DNA from: Fomitopsis serialis | Lineage: Eukaryota > Basidiomycota > Agaricomycetes > Polyporales > Fomitopsidaceae | Length of the DNA: 64,000 nucleotides | Assembly: GCF_022376445.1 (NCBI RefSeq) | Contig: NW_025954992.1 | Coordinates: 1 to 64,000 of the forward strand | Direction: 5' to 3' | In this document: positions 39,303 to 52,345 of the stretch, one piece after another | Layout of the letters: each line of letters opens with the position of its first letter | Position numbering within the stretch: the stretch's first letter is position 1 | Notes under the pieces: generated by a model | Seen by the model: the letters and a program-made list of their open reading frames with translations, nothing else | What the model was told of the DNA's origin: nothing | Databases searched by the model: none | Made by a program: the position numbers and the translations under genes

Positions 39303-42300
39303 ATGTCATTTACCTCGCCCAAGAGGCAGGCAGCTATATCTTCATTCTTCTCACAGGCTAGTTCATCGCCTGGTACACAGCAGCGAAAGCGACCCAATGC
39401 AACGATCGACCTAACTTTGGATTCTGACGACGAGGCCGCCGCACCACCTTCTCCCAAGAGGGCGAGGACGACCAGTAGTTTCTTTGCCACAAGAACATCT
39501 CATAGTCGCTCACAGGAGGCCGGGCCTTCGTCAACTCAGGATCGACCAGGTGGCCTCGCCGCTCAATGGCGGTTCGACCCGGTGTCGTCATCCCAGTCTG
39601 TTCGACGTGGAACAAATGAACGCCACGAAAAGGCCAAACGAATTCTCCTTGGCGACCCCAGTATTCTTAACAGGAAGCATTCGGAAGAGGAGTTTGATCA
39701 GGAGCAGGACGAGTCGCAGGCTGTGGCCAATGCGAGTGGGGAGATGGACTCTGGAGAAGAGTCGGACGACCTGTTCGCCAAGATGCAGGAAATGTGGGCG
39801 AACTCGGGTTCGAGGAAGAAGCGGAAAGGCAAGGCTTCTGTGCGGGCTATGCCAAGCAGGAAGAAGGTGGAGGAGATAGGTCCAAGCGGATTGCCGTACA
39901 CTCCTTTGGAACTCCAGGTGTGTTTCTATGTTCCTACGCACAAAATAGGGGTTTATGTGTGATATCCCTAGATTCGCGACCTGAAGCAACGATATCCTGG
40001 TACTCTCCTGATGTTCGAGGTCGGCTACAAAATGATCTTCTATGGTGAGGATGCAAGCATAGCGTCAAAGGAGCTTGGGGTAGTCTGCTTCCCGAAACGA
40101 AACTTCCTCAATGCCTGGGTACCTCCGCATAGAAAGCACATATACTTGCGAAAGTAAGCACTAGGGTCGCTCATCCCGGGAACGGTGAATTCATACACCT
40201 CCTAGGCTACTGTCGCAGGGCTACAAAGTGGGCATCGTCGAGCAGACGGAGACCGCGGCTCTGAAGGCTGCAGGCGACAACAGGAACGAGCTGTTCAGTC
40301 GGGATGTAACACACATGTACACCGCTGCGACGTGAGTCCATGATTACTGCTAGCATCCCTAGCTATCGTGCTGAGCCGTTGGTCTAGCTATATAGATGAA
40401 ATTGACTCGGTGGACGAGCTCGATCCGACATTCGCCCCGCCCCTGATGTGCATAGTGGAGGAGCCCATGGGAGGCATGGGCCATGACGAAAGGGTGAAGG
40501 TTGGAATGATCGTCATCTCTGCGAGCACTGGGGACGTGGTATGGGATGAGTTCGAGGGTACGCCCCATGGATGCGGTTTCGTCAGTCGCTGTGTTGATAC
40601 CCTCTTCCAGATAACCACATGCGCACCGAACTAGAGGTGCGTCCGAGTTCAGAACCTCATTCAGCGCACACTCACGCCTTGCGTAGACACGGATGGTTCA
40701 TTCCAAACCACATGAGCTCCTCCTACCTGAGGAAGAGTTGAGCAAGGCAAGCGAGAAGATGATTGCACATTTCACGCAGTATGGACAATCATTTTTGCAA
40801 CGGGCGGCCTTTTACTCAAGAACTGCAGAATCTCCAACGCGGATTGGGCGAACCCTGATCACAAGATACGCACCGAACGAGTCAAGCACGATCTGTCTTA
40901 CACCGAGGCGTTCTCTTATCTGACTTCGTTCTATACCGACAAGTCCAAGTCTGGCATCGCATCTGAAGGCTACAACTCCGGTCTGTGCCCAGTCACCCTT
41001 GCACCACTAGGGCTCAGTGCTGATCCAGACACCGTGTCTCAATTTGATAGGACAACTCATGGCAACTGTTTCTGACTTCTCAAAACTAGCTGCTCTGGCG
41101 CTGGCGTATGCAGCAAAGTACTTAGCGGCGTTCGGAGTGGAAGATTGTCTCCGCGAGACGAAGTTCTTCTCGAAATTTACAGAGCGTACCCACATGCTTC
41201 TTAACGGCAACACGTTGACCAACCTGTGAGTGTTGCTCGTGTGGTGGTTCATCCTCGTTGCAAATGCAGTCGTGCTGAGCAGCATCGGCGATTGTGCCGC
41301 TCAGGGAAATCTACCGAAATGAAACAGACTACACGACCAAGGGTTCGTTGATGTGGATTCTCGACCAGACATCGACGAAGTTTGGGGCGCGAATGCTGCG
41401 GAGCTGGGTCGGACGACCGCTGGTTGACATGAGGTGCGTAATTTTGTCCGATCATCCCACGTCTCCTGCATGGCCATGGGAGTCGGACCTGCAAGCGAAT
41501 GTGCTTACTCCGATTTGTGAAGCCATGCTACGTGTACGCATGTCATAGTCGCTGATATACTGACACGTTGTTCAGGATTCTGCAGGAAAGAGTCGAGGCC
41601 GTAGGGGAGATCCTGGCCGACGAAACACCGAAGTTAACCCTCCTGCGCGAGTCGCTGAAGCGTCTGCCAGACCTCGCGAGGGGCCTGTGTCGTATTCAGT
41701 ACGGGAAGGTCGGTCTTATTTTGCGTTTTGCCCCGTGTTGCCAGTGACGAATGAATCGCGACACCTGTCGGACAGTGCACCCCGCAGGAGCTATCCGTCT
41801 TGCTGCCTGCGCTCAGCAGGATTGCGTCAACCTTCCAGCCAATCAACAGTCCTCAGGATGCACCCTTCAGGTCGCCGCTGCTGAATGAAATCGCAGTGGC
41901 CCTGCCGAAGTTGAGAGACCCTATGAGATACATTCTCGACAACGTCAATCTCAAATCAGCGAAGGAGGGTAAGAAAGAATCCTTATGGACGGATCCGGAC
42001 AAGTATCCCGACGTGGATGCACACACTGCAGTCAGTTTCAGTCTCACGGTCAATGTGTTCTCGTTGACACTGATACCCGGAACAGAGTATCCAAGTAGTT
42101 GAGTCTGAGCTCGTGGACGAACTACGCAAGAGTGCGTACAAGTTCAGTAAGCATTCGAATGGTATCTCACGCACATGTTGCAGTCCGTAGAGCAATCAGG
42201 AAGCCTGCCTTACAGTACACAACCGTTGCGGGTGAAGAGGTATACAATCTCACCAATGTGACGTCACCCTGTGCTGACGTAGATCCAGTACCTCGTAGAG

Positions 42301-43720
42301 ATCAGGAAGGACGAGAATCGCGACATCCCCGTCAGCTGGCAATTGGTATCCAGGTCAGTGAAATTGTCTGCCACTAAGGGACGATGCCGTAACGCATTTG
42401 GATAGTACAAAGACACTCAGAAGGTATCATACTCCAGAAGTTCGAGCCAAGCTTCAAGAGCGTGCACAGTATAAAGAATCTCAGACCGCTGAGGCGAACA
42501 GGGCCTATCTGTCTTTCCTGCAAGAGATCACGCAGAAGTATTACGCACTCTTCCGTGACGCAGTGAATAAGCTAGCCGTCGCCGATTGCCTCTTGAGCTT
42601 GGCACGCGTAGCATTGCAAGAAGGTTACGTGAAGCCAGAGTTCGTGGAAGATGACGTACTGGAGCTAGTCGAGGGTCGGCATCCAATGGTAGAGGTGTTG
42701 AGATCTGACCCTTTCGTCCCAAACACAGTCACAATGGGTGGCGGGCAACCTCGAAACAAGATCATCACTGGTCCCAACATGGGTGGAAAGAGCTCGGCGG
42801 TCAGGATGATCGCGCTTTGTGCAATCGTCAGTCTCTACTATGAACGTACTGCAGGTTCATCGCTGATACCACGAGACGACCGTAGATGGCCCAGATCGGT
42901 TCTTTTGTCCCAGCCCAGTCGATGAAGCTCGCCCCTCTCGATGGCATTCTCACTCGGATGGGTGGTAAGTCACACCTTGAGACTTAGCTCCAATTGCCTG
43001 ACACAGATTGCTAGCTTCTGATGAATTGGCTCGCGGACGGTCTACGTTCTTGGTCGAGATGCAAGAGACCAGCGACATTATTCAAATGGCCACGGCGCGA
43101 TCATTGGTAATACTGGATGAACTGGGGCGTGGTACGGCGACGTTCGATGGGGTATGCCTTCGACTCAATCCGATTTAAGTACATTATATGACTGATTTAC
43201 TGAAAACAGATGGCCATCGCGAATGCAGTCTTACAACACCTCGTGCAGAATACGAAATGCAGAACACTATTCATCACTCATTACCCTCATTTAGCTGTAG
43301 ACATGGAACGCATGTTCCCTGCTGAGGTGGAGAACGTGTACATGGGATATACTGAAGACACCCGAATTGATGGCACGCGAGAAGTCACATTCTTATACCG
43401 CCTTACTCCTGGCGTCACCGAGGAATCATTCGGTGTAGAATGTGCGCGGCTGGCAGGGTTACCGGAGTCAGTCTTACGAGAGGCATCTTCAAAGTCGGCC
43501 ACATTGCGAGCAATCACTGAAGGAAGGATGCGGCGTAATAAGTGAGTTGACATACCTTCTTCATGTTATCTCTAATTCATGTCGCATCAGGATTCGCAGA
43601 TGCCTAGAGCTCATGGAAACCAGTACGACCACGCCATCGGATGAGATGAGCACACGAGTCAACGAGTTGACGAGCATCGTCGCGCAGCTGTCACGTATAC
43701 GCATAATATCCAATACATAA
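39303..43720 (+). CDS. MSH3: DNA mismatch-repair protein Msh3
   Basis: Start ATG 39303. Residues 9-16, QAAISSFF, form a PCNA-interacting box (Qxx[I/L]xxFF), followed by a basic, Ser-rich, acidic-patched linker typical of Msh3/Msh6. The MutS mismatch-binding domain follows: [54 protein letters not shown]. The core shows [20 protein letters not shown] and [12 protein letters not shown]. The ATPase has Walker [32 protein letters not shown], Walker [14 protein letters not shown] and the switch histidine [11 protein letters not shown]. FxE is replaced by FEVGYK without the Phe-x-Glu of Msh6, so Msh3 fits best. With Msh2 it forms MutS-beta, which repairs insertion-deletion loops. There are about 15 exons, some only outlined here. 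The stop lies 5 bp before the stop of POL5 on the other strand. Confidence 0.93.
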
Positions 43721-43725
43721 GATAC

Positions 43726-46700
43726 CTAGGACGCTTTCGCTTTCTTGGCTTTTTTGTGTTTGGCCTTTTGTGGCCCAGGAGCTTCCTCGAGCTCACCAGC
43801 CTTGCGCTTGCTGGCTGCAGTATTATCCTCTGCATCACCCTTCTTCGCAGTCCCGTCGGCGCCGGGCTTCGCAGACTGGCCGGTAGACCGGGCTATCTCT
43901 TTACACGACGACTGCAAACCTGTTGATGACTTCAAACGAGGACTCGCCGCCAATTTACTCGCTAGGTCGTTCCATAATGGGGGACTCCATACGGTTGCCA
44001 ACTCTTCAGTGCTTGCGGACATACGGCGCGTGTGGCGAACAGCCAATACCCCTAGTTTGAGGAGCTCCTTGACCTGGGCTGCGGTAAGAGATGCGTCAGA
44101 CGCATCGCATGCTTGTGAGATCACGTCGAGTAGAGCGGTTCGCAGCTTTGGGAAGAATATCAGAATATCGGCTTTGACATCGTGGTCGCTCTACAGGATC
44201 TATTAGTTGCTGGTAATGATAGAACATCGGCGTACTCACAAGCTGCGGAAGCTCTTTTATCAGGAGCTGCAGAAACAGGAATGCCTGACATTGTCGATAG
44301 ACATTGACCGCCTTGCCAGCGAGGTCGAGGAGATCTTCCCGCAGAGCCCAAGCAGTTGCCACCTGTCGACGCACGAGGTCTTGGAAGAACTGTGCATTCA
44401 ACCGGGAAGCCTTGCGGGTGACGAAGTCACTTAGGGACTCTCGGTAGGCCTGCGCAATCGGTGCGTCTTCACCTGCGTTATGCAGCGCTCTCGCCACATA
44501 GATGCTACAAGCGCTCAGTGTAGCAAGAACGTCAGCCGAAGGTGCCTTCCTGGCCCGCGAGTGTAACTCTTGAAGCAACTCAGCAGCCTGGTCCTTATCG
44601 ACAGACGAAGGAGTTTCCCTGGCCTTGCCTACTCGGGACCGGAGGACACTAGTCGCCTTGTCAGCCAATTGCCTCTCGTCTGGGCCTGTGCCCACGACTA
44701 GGTCTACCAGCGGGAGAATCAAGCGGATAGTCAGGTGGCTGGACGGTTGCTTCTTGAGAAATATCTCGAGGAGATCGAGTACACGGTTCTTGAAATGTGT
44801 TGCCTCCCGCTGTGCATCGACATCTGACAACTAAATGAACAAATTATCAAGGAATCATGGAATGCCTTCCCACCTTTCCCCGACTTTTTCTCCGTGGCGC
44901 GTGCCCTGAAGACCGCAGCTAGCTGTTCATCGATGGCAAGCATCTGATCATCGTCCATGAGATCCTCTTCACTCTCATCGTCAGATTCACCAGTTGCTGC
45001 CTCCACTCCATTGATTCGTAAGGCTTCCTCAATCTTCTTCCGGAGTTCAAGATCCTCTTCCTCGTCGGCATCCTCCTCTCCATCCTCCGCTTCCTCGGAT
45101 GAGTCCTCGTCCTCGTCTTCGTCTTCCTCCTCATCTTCACTGTCTTCGTCGTCCTCCGTCTCTTCGTCTTCATCTGCCATGAGTTCGGCAGGATCACGAC
45201 GCTCCAATTGCTGTGGGTTGTCTGTGAATACAATGAGCCAGAAACCTCGAATGCTGCACTTGCCGTAAGAATGAGACTAATGGTGCTCTCTTTGACGGAG
45301 CCCGACAGCAGCAAGAACACTTGGTTGGCCACCGCGCGCAAGTACGCAGTAGCTTGCTCTAAGAAGCCGATAACATTGTCCACCAGAACATCCACAGGCT
45401 CCAGCGCGTCAGCCGCGTCATCCCCAGTATCGCCTCCAGCGGACTTGCGCGACTTCTTGCTTTTCTTCGTCTCCGCTGGAAACATTCGTGTCGCGCCATC
45501 AATACAGCTCTAGTCGTTCGGCGTGTTATCAGCGCGCATTCTCACGTAGAGAGCGGACTGGGCAGTACCTCAAGCGTTTCCACACCGGCTTCCTCTTCGG
45601 CGCAGTACTGCTGAAGAAGGGTGGCTGAGAGAAGAAGTTCGGCACCTTTCGCGGCCTCCCGTTGAGGCTCCGGAACCTTAAGAGCTTGTCAATGTCTGAG
45701 TAGTGTACGAGGAGGGAGTCCACCTACAGCCTGCAGCCGCGCGGCAAGCTGACGTGCCTTGACCCGAAGCACTTGATCCTCCTCGTCGACCTCCGTGAGG
45801 ATTGCAACGTGCTTTGTATCCTTCTCGAGCTGCTCAATAGTTGATAGCACTCGGTCGACCCAGAACCGCCCGTCGGACGCCGCTGCGGGCATCTTGACAA
45901 CAGACTTGTCCTCTAGAAACGTCCAGCCGCCCATTAAACACTATCGTGTACCACTGAACATGCGGCTCACCCTTCTCCACGACTGTGGCCTGCCCCGTCA
46001 AGTCGGCTAAACAACTGAGCAGGCGGTCTCGGCACAGCTTCCTCAGGTCATCGGAGAATTGTGGTACAGGCACGCTGTGGAGCTTTTAAAGAGGAGTTAG
46101 GTGCAACGCCGCGGTAGATTAGGGTGACGACGACCTACCGCCGAAATGGGGCTCTTCTCGGACTTCTTTGTAACGGCAAAGAGACCATGAACGGTGAGCC
46201 AGTCCAGAATAGACTGCACCCAGTCATCACTTTTGGGGATTGCACCATTGCGGACGAGGGCGGCCAATTGGTCGATGATCCATGTGCGCCGGGAGTTCAC
46301 GGCTTGTGCGTCAATCCTATTGCAATCGCGTGAGCGGGATAGGAAGACGTCGCGTGTCAGAAGGAACCTACGGCTCGCCGGCCTGGACATCATTCACTTG
46401 CTTCAGAAGGTAGTCGATGTAGCTCTGGATGCCGGCCTTATCCATTGACGTCAGGATCGACTCAACCGTTTTCGTCTTGGTTAGCTTGTCAAACTGGCGG
46501 CTTCCGTTCACACCCGTGAGTTGCAAGATGAGAGTGAAACCAAGGGTCGGGTTTTCTTTGACATGAGACTGTATGTCTGAGACCTATTCGAGAATGTTCA
46601 GAACACAAGCCATCTGATTGTCGAGGATATACACCTACCACTTGCCTCGCAGCCTTGTGGAGATACCGATCACTGTTGGACAGGTGGTTGATCCATGACC

Positions 46701-47972
46701 GCATGAAGTTTTTAGTGAAGACCATAGGCATATCGCCGGCACTGAGACGAGGAAGTGCTTTGGTAAATATTTGAAAGCCCCAGTATTTGCGCTCCGGAGA
46801 AGACGTGGACGAGAACAAAGACTCTGAGGTTCGAAGATTGTCAGCAGCTGTTGCTTTCACGGACATCGAACTTAACAAACCATCGACAACTATCCGGAAG
46901 AAGTCGGGGAATACAGCCGTGTTCGAGCCCTTCTGCGTCGTAGGAGGAGATAACACTCGGTCCAGGAGCATGTCCCAGACAAAGTGTACCTGAGGCTTCC
47001 AGGCTCCCGACTTGGGGACGTCAGACTCCTCGTCATCGTCGACGCTTGATTCCTGTAGGGACTACTAAGAATGACTGCGAAGTGATCATCATGTTGCAAA
47101 CCCACCTTCAGTATCCGAGCCACAGTGCCTAGGTTTCCTGTGCTCAGCAACTCCGGATTTTTGAACGTGGGCGACAGGACCTTCTCCCAATCTCGGGAAG
47201 GCAAGTGACTCTGTAGCTTTAGCGTGATAGCTATCTTCTCGGGCGTCCAGGACTTCTTCTCTGCAAACACGATGCTTATGGTAGATTCTAGAGCGTCATC
47301 CTTCCACGAGGCATCCGACTCCTGGAGTGCGTCAATGGCAAGACCGATCGCCCACCAGGCGCTCTCGCGCAGCCATGACTTCTTCTCGCCGAGTTCGACC
47401 AGCTGAGTGAGCACCTGCTTGTAGTTGTCCAAGCTCGAGACGAGACTTGAGGAAGACGGCAAGGCCGTATCGCGGAAGAGCAGCCCAGACTGGATCACGG
47501 AGATGAGCCCGAAGAGGCGAGCGAAGAGCATGTCGCGTTCCTCCTGACCGGTCGCAAGACCTTGGGTTTGCGACGAGTCCAGAAGAAGGGCAACGATTTG
47601 GGAGCATGTCACAGTGTCGATCCTGGATAACAGCTGCATGTACCGAGGTCTATGTTACATCGAACGCGGAGCGCTGTGCGAAGGACTAACCTCCGTTAAC
47701 GCAACTGCAAAACCTAACCGACTGCTTTCCCTCGGACTGGCCAATCCCCTCACTAGCCGACGTATCGAGTACGCCACGTCCCGCGCATTCAGCGCACCCA
47801 GGCCGTCGCCCATATCCTTCTCGTCGTCGTCCTCTCCATGTCCCGCGCTTTGCTTCGGTACGTATTGAGATTGAAAATGCTCAAGAGAATTGACAAGCTT
47901 CACAGAGGCATTGATACGAGTATTTGGAGAAGCCGAGGAGATGTCCCAGAAGAGCGGTAGAGTAGTAGACAT
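43726..47972 (-). CDS. POL5: DNA polymerase phi / Pol5, MYBBP1A-like nucleolar protein
   Basis: Start ATG 47972 (MSTTLPLFWDISSASPNTRI), stop at 43726. Early exons match the Pol5/MYBBP1A N-terminus: LNARDVAYSIRRLVRGLASP, RESSRLGFAVALTE, and ERDMLFARLFGLISVIQSGL. The body is made of alpha-helical repeats. A strongly acidic tract (about 45190-44970, DEDEDSSEEAEDGEEDADEE) precedes the C-terminal helical part. The end is lysine-rich (KAKHKKAKKAKAS), fit for nucleolar targeting. Despite its name, Pol5 works in rRNA synthesis and ribosome assembly and has no convincing polymerase activity. The exon at 47057-46820 continues cleanly from the intron ending near 47053. Translation by eye across many introns leaves small exons uncertain. 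Confidence 0.88.
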
Positions 47973-48232
47973 GGTACCCGCAACGCCGGCCAAGGTCCTG
48001 TTCCCGCTCGAGGTCCAAATTTTCTGAGGAAGGCAATCAGCGCTTGCAGCACGTGAGCGCGTACAGGCGCTCTTTGCCCGCACGAGCGCCTTGCAGCCCT
48101 CGCTTTCCTCCGTTCGCCAACACTGCGCCTGGCTGCGTAACCTCCTGCCAACGCTCCTCTGGCTAGCTTTCTCCAAAATCGTCTACTGAATAGAGGGACT
48201 AGCGCCGGAACCTTGCTTGCTTCGAATCACAT

Positions 48233-48991
48233 CTACTTGCCATCTACAGCTATGTATGTGCCGCCTACCCGAAATGTCGAAGTGACCTCACGATTGTCCG
48301 TGTTCCGAGTAGCGGACGATGTCCGGACTATGCTCTTTCTGGTGTCTGTCTTTGAATGGGAGTCTGGCGTCATGACTTCTGGCACCTGGTGACACGCGGA
48401 AGTTACGGCAACATGGTTGTGGTCGGCTACCCCGGGTTTAGAACGACGAGGTCGAGGCAGGGCGACAGCCAAATGAGGACGGTGCGCATCCTGCGAGGCA
48501 AGCTTCCTCCGCTTGCAGACTAGCCCATTCCTGGCAACTGTGACGACAGCATGATGCACCCCACCGCCGCGGACATTGATCTTCCATCACACCTTCGAGC
48601 TCTATCTGCGCAACTTCATGACGACGGAAAGTTACCTTCTCAAGGGCGCGCACGACCCTTAGATCTGCGTGACAGTGCGTCGACAACCCTCTTGCGTCTC
48701 GCCCATTACACTCCCTGGGTCGTGTGCACGTCTCATGCAACCCTCTGCGGCCTTCCGAACTTCGTCAACGCGCTGCGGGCGGTTTTCCGAGCATGGCGCA
48801 ATGGCGGGAGCGACGTTCAGACTATGTCCCTTGATACTGTACTTCGAACGACTCCGCTGGTTTCCACAATGCATCACACATGACTGGTCCTTACCTTCCA
48901 GTCCCACCCACTTTCCTGTTATTGCACAAACATGCACACTATCGTTGATGGGGACGATGCTAGCTATGGAGCTCATGGCGCGTTTCACCAC
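48233..48991 (-). CDS. Possible small Cys-rich gene, unresolved
   Basis: Three open minus-strand segments look partly coding but lie in different frames: one starting MVKRAMSSIASIVPINDSVH, one with DLRVVRALEKVTFRRHEVAQ and a Cys-rich stretch SCCRHSCQEWASLQAEEACL, and one ending at 48233. A 59-nt intron (GTAAGG...GTACAG) can follow the first. I could not build a single consistent chain, so this may be a decayed gene or chance frames. No family is recognised. Confidence 0.25.
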
Positions 48992-50229
48992 TTCTGACTG
49001 ACTGCCGTTTTGCCGGAAAGACTACGTCGACACATTGCATCTGGGGGGGCATCCTAACTGTACCGAGGTGAGAATGTTCCGTGTCAATGTATTCGGGGGT
49101 ACGCGTGGAGGACGCTATGTCGGGAGCTGTTCTTCCTATTCTTGTCTACTCCGGCAAGATTTCGCATTCGTCGCTGGCTTCTCGGAATGGTCGGCGTTCA
49201 CCACAGGGCCAGCATTCACTATCTTTACGGCAAAGCAAAGCGACAAGGAGAGCGTCAAGCCAAAGCTGTAGAGGTGAAGACGTACTGCAACCTCTGCATG
49301 TTCCGACCGGGTTACAAACTACGCGACAGCTGACGACGGGTGTGTTGGGAACAGCGGGTCTTGCTCACCTGTGAAGGTTCTCCCGCTCTTTCGAAGACTA
49401 TCGCTTGTCGCCTGTGCATACCTGTGGCAGGCAGCGATTGAGCAGCGGTCTTACGAATGTCCTGCTTCCTTCGCAAGAATCGTACCGGTGCGCTTCACGT
49501 TCTCAAATAATGGGCGGCTAAGATTACTGTGTGACCCATGACTGACGTTCATGAAGGGCTTGCATAGAGCCGCCCTCGTCGTTCGGGTCAGATTGATGGG
49601 AGCGTGTCCAACAGACATTAGGTTGTTGTTCTCGTAAACGCCACCCTCAACGTTATGCGCAACAGTGCATGCAGCCAATACGCAAGCGAGCACATTGTCC
49701 GATTACCTCATACATTCACGGTCGCGTCCGCGAGCAAACTCTCGATGACGCACCTGAAATTGCTATGGTAGGTGTCCAGGACAGTGAAACAGAGTTTTAA
49801 GTCCGTCCCCGCTACGGACCATAATCTGTATCGTGCTGAGCGCGCCATGGAACGACGTTCAAGACTGCAAGTCCACGGAGAAAGTCTGGAGGTTTCAAAT
49901 CGGAGTAGAGCGTTCCTGCATCTGTTGATTGTAAACACATCTAAGATCTGGCCAATGCCCATTGCATGCCTTGCAGATACAGAAGAGGCAAGAGGGGGAC
50001 GCTGTTTCGGATGTTCTCGGGCGTGGTCTATCGCAAGCAGGCGTGGCCATGGTCGCAGGCGGCAGCCCGAACTCAGAGTCAGAACACGCACGGAACAAGG
50101 ACGAGAAACACATGTGATCACAAGGGAGGGTCGCTTGCAAACCTTTGCAAACCCGCTAAACTTTCGGGCCCCCGTCCGTGGCCAGCGGTGGCCACGGGCC
50201 ACTCATAGCCTCGCGAGCTCCTCTTTTTC

Positions 50230-50236
50230 TATATAA
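50230..50236 (+). promoter_or_regulatory. TATA box
   Basis: TATATAA behind a pyrimidine-rich tract, about 175 bp before the ATG at 50411. The downstream leader is C/T-rich, as in strongly expressed fungal genes. Confidence 0.6.
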
Positions 50237-50410
50237 CCTTCCGGCAGCCGCCTCTTCCGTTTCTCCATCCCTCCGACAACCTATTCCTTCCCGCGTCTCA
50301 TATCTGCATACTACAAAAGCCCTACGCGACATTGCTCACTGACAGCCTTGTCCTCATCGAACCGTTCGCCCTCTGCTCCCATTGTGCTTCCGCCCCGACG
50401 CGCCACAGCC

Positions 50411-50810
50411 ATGTCGACTCAGACCGCGTTCTCGTCCTTCGATCCCCTCGCCACACACCCGTTCACGAACAACTCCGGCTTGCTCCCCAAGCCCACCGCG
50501 CCGTCGCAGTTCCCCACCCCATTCCGGCGCCGCTGAAGGCGAACGCGGCGACGGGTCCGTACCGACCACGCCGAACGCGATCCGCGCGCCTCACCCTCGG
50601 AAGGCGCCTTCGGCGACCAAGACGAGCACGAAGTCGACCTCGAGCGGGCCGAAGCCCATCTTCGTGCCGTTCCGCCCAGAGCGTTCGTCGCCGGAGCTGG
50701 ATGACATCTTGCTGAAGAAGAGGGTCTCGGACGTCTTCGCGAACAAGGATACCTGGAGCATCGACCAGCTGGAGTACGCGCCGGGCAGCTCGCTGAACGC
50801 CAGACGGTGA
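50411..50810 (+). CDS. Small disordered protein, about 133 residues
   Basis: Start ATG 50411 (MSTQTAFSSFDPLATHPFTN). The frame breaks near 50522-50525 in CCCC; five Cs would give QFPTPHSGAAEGERGDGSV. It then runs on to SSGPKPIFVPFRPERSSPEL, KKRVSDVFANKDTWSIDQLE and the stop at 50810. It is Ser/Pro/Thr-rich and probably unfolded, apart from a short conserved-looking C-terminal helix. I do not recognise the family. A TATA box and pyrimidine-rich leader suggest high expression. No intron in this span explains the shift, so I read it as another homopolymer miscall. Confidence 0.6.
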
Positions 50811-51169
50811 TGCCCGTGTTCGCGATACCCATTGTTGTGCTATACCCATCCATGGTGCGTTGCGCGCTAGCTTCTTCGCGCTCCCTTTCGCTGATGCCCA
50901 TGTCTTTCGGGGCAGATCATGACATGACGACTTGTCGTCGTCGAGAGTTGTGGATTGTACTCTATCCCCATGCTGTGTGCTCATCATGGCCAAACCCGCT
51001 GCGTCGATGTTGAAAAGCTGTGGACTGTAATCATATGAACAGGATACGATATATAGGGTAATCGGCGCCATCTCGGAGGGATTCGTGACTTCTCCATTGA
51101 CTCGCATGTACTTGTGCTTCTTCCCCTGGTCTCATCTAATGCAATAACTTGTCCGCTGCTGCCTATCAT

Positions 51170-52345
51170 ATGAGCGCCACTGTTTCATCTCGACTGGCGA
51201 CCATGTCGGCGAAACAAAAGCAATCGATGCCTCCTCCCCTCCCCCATGACAGCATCTACACGTCCTGCTATTGTGAAGAAAATGTATACTTGCTTGCCAA
51301 AGCATTTGCCTCGAAGGCGGAAGAGGATGCCGATTGGCCATGGCAGGTGTCCGTCGTGTTCATATCGAACCACGGCAAGACGGTCCGTTCTCGCTTCTCA
51401 TGCACGCCGTCTCTCCGCCTCACGTTCCCCCTCCCGATCCGCGACACGACCCATGCGTATTGACACGCCGACCATCGTCTAGGTCGCCCTCTGGAACCAG
51501 AAGGCCAGGGAAGGCGTGGTAGTATGGGACTACCACGTTATCCTCGTTCTCCGCTCGCGCGACCACATGCAGAGCAGCGAGCAAGATCCGACGCATCGCG
51601 AAGACGGAGAGCGGCGGACGGAACCGGCAGAAGATGGCTGGGTGTACGATTTCGACACCCGTCTTACAGTCCCTAGCAGGTGGACAGGTGCGCCCCCTCG
51701 CCGCGCGTCTCCCATGTCGCGCATCAGCAGCTGACCGCTTCGCCGCGTCCGTACTGGTCTCGTCTCTCCGGATGCCAACCGGATGCATGTCAGACTACGT
51801 GTCCAACACCTTCCCGTACGTGTTTAACGAGGCGTTCTCGGTGCCTCTGGAGTACCAAAGGCAAGCCTATTTCCGATGTTTCGTCTGGGCGAGCGCTGAC
51901 TTCAAGTTGGTGTTGTACCTCCGGAATGACATGCACGGATACAGTCTCTTCCGGGTCGTGCCAGCGGCGGCGTACCTCGACTACTTCGCCTCTGATCGCT
52001 CGCATATGGTACGATGTGCTGAACAATCGTTGCGTATCACGTCGGACTGACAGCGCCTTGGCGACTCCCTCGCAGCTCAGCGATGGATCCGGTCCTACGC
52101 CGCACTACACATCTGCGCCACCATCGTACCCGACTCTTTGCGGCATCCGAGCTCAAGAATCAGGCATTATAAACAACCTGATGGACGCCTATGTATCGAT
52201 GGTACTACTACACGAGCCGCCACCTCTCGAGCCGGAGATACGACTAGCGCACAAGATTGCAGAACCGAGAAACCCATATGGCGAAGTGATGGGTATGCCT
52301 GACTTTCTGCGCTGGTTGGCCGGAGAGACGGGCGGGGATGCGTAG
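51170..52345 (+). CDS. NTAQ1: Protein N-terminal glutamine amidohydrolase
   Basis: This converts N-terminal Gln to Glu, the first step of the Gln branch of the N-degron pathway. The catalytic triad is visible: Cys in YTSCYCEENVYLL, His in VVWDYHVILVL (the WDYHV signature) and Asp in WVYDFDTRL. The intron after GKT ends at 51481-51482, so the next exon starts VALWNQKAREG. Another intron (GTGCGC, from about 51690) joins PSRWT to DYVSNTFPYVFN. FRVVPAAAYLDYFASDRSHM follows, then YTSAPPSYPTL and an NNLMDAY helix. Alternative starts are ATG 51170 or 51203, with no way to choose from the sequence. A GC-AG intron, 51861-51944, is likely; it is 84 nt and open, so its retention would add 28 residues. 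Confidence 0.9.

Larger units (their letters stand above)
47973..50410. other. Long intergenic region without a firm gene
   Basis: About 2.4 kb. The left end should carry the POL5 promoter and the right end the promoter of the gene at 50411. A weak minus-strand gene candidate is listed at 48233-48991. The remainder (49000-50200) has open frames on both strands but none with recognisable protein character. Confidence 0.45.

Noticed and set aside
44957..45268. Ser-rich + strand ORF
   Set aside because: Complement of the Asp/Glu tract of POL5; GAx codons read as TC-rich Ser codons.
49708..50202. 164-codon minus-strand ORF
   Set aside because: No domain, signal or homopolymer-corrected extension; Arg/Cys/Leu composition looks like GC-rich noise.
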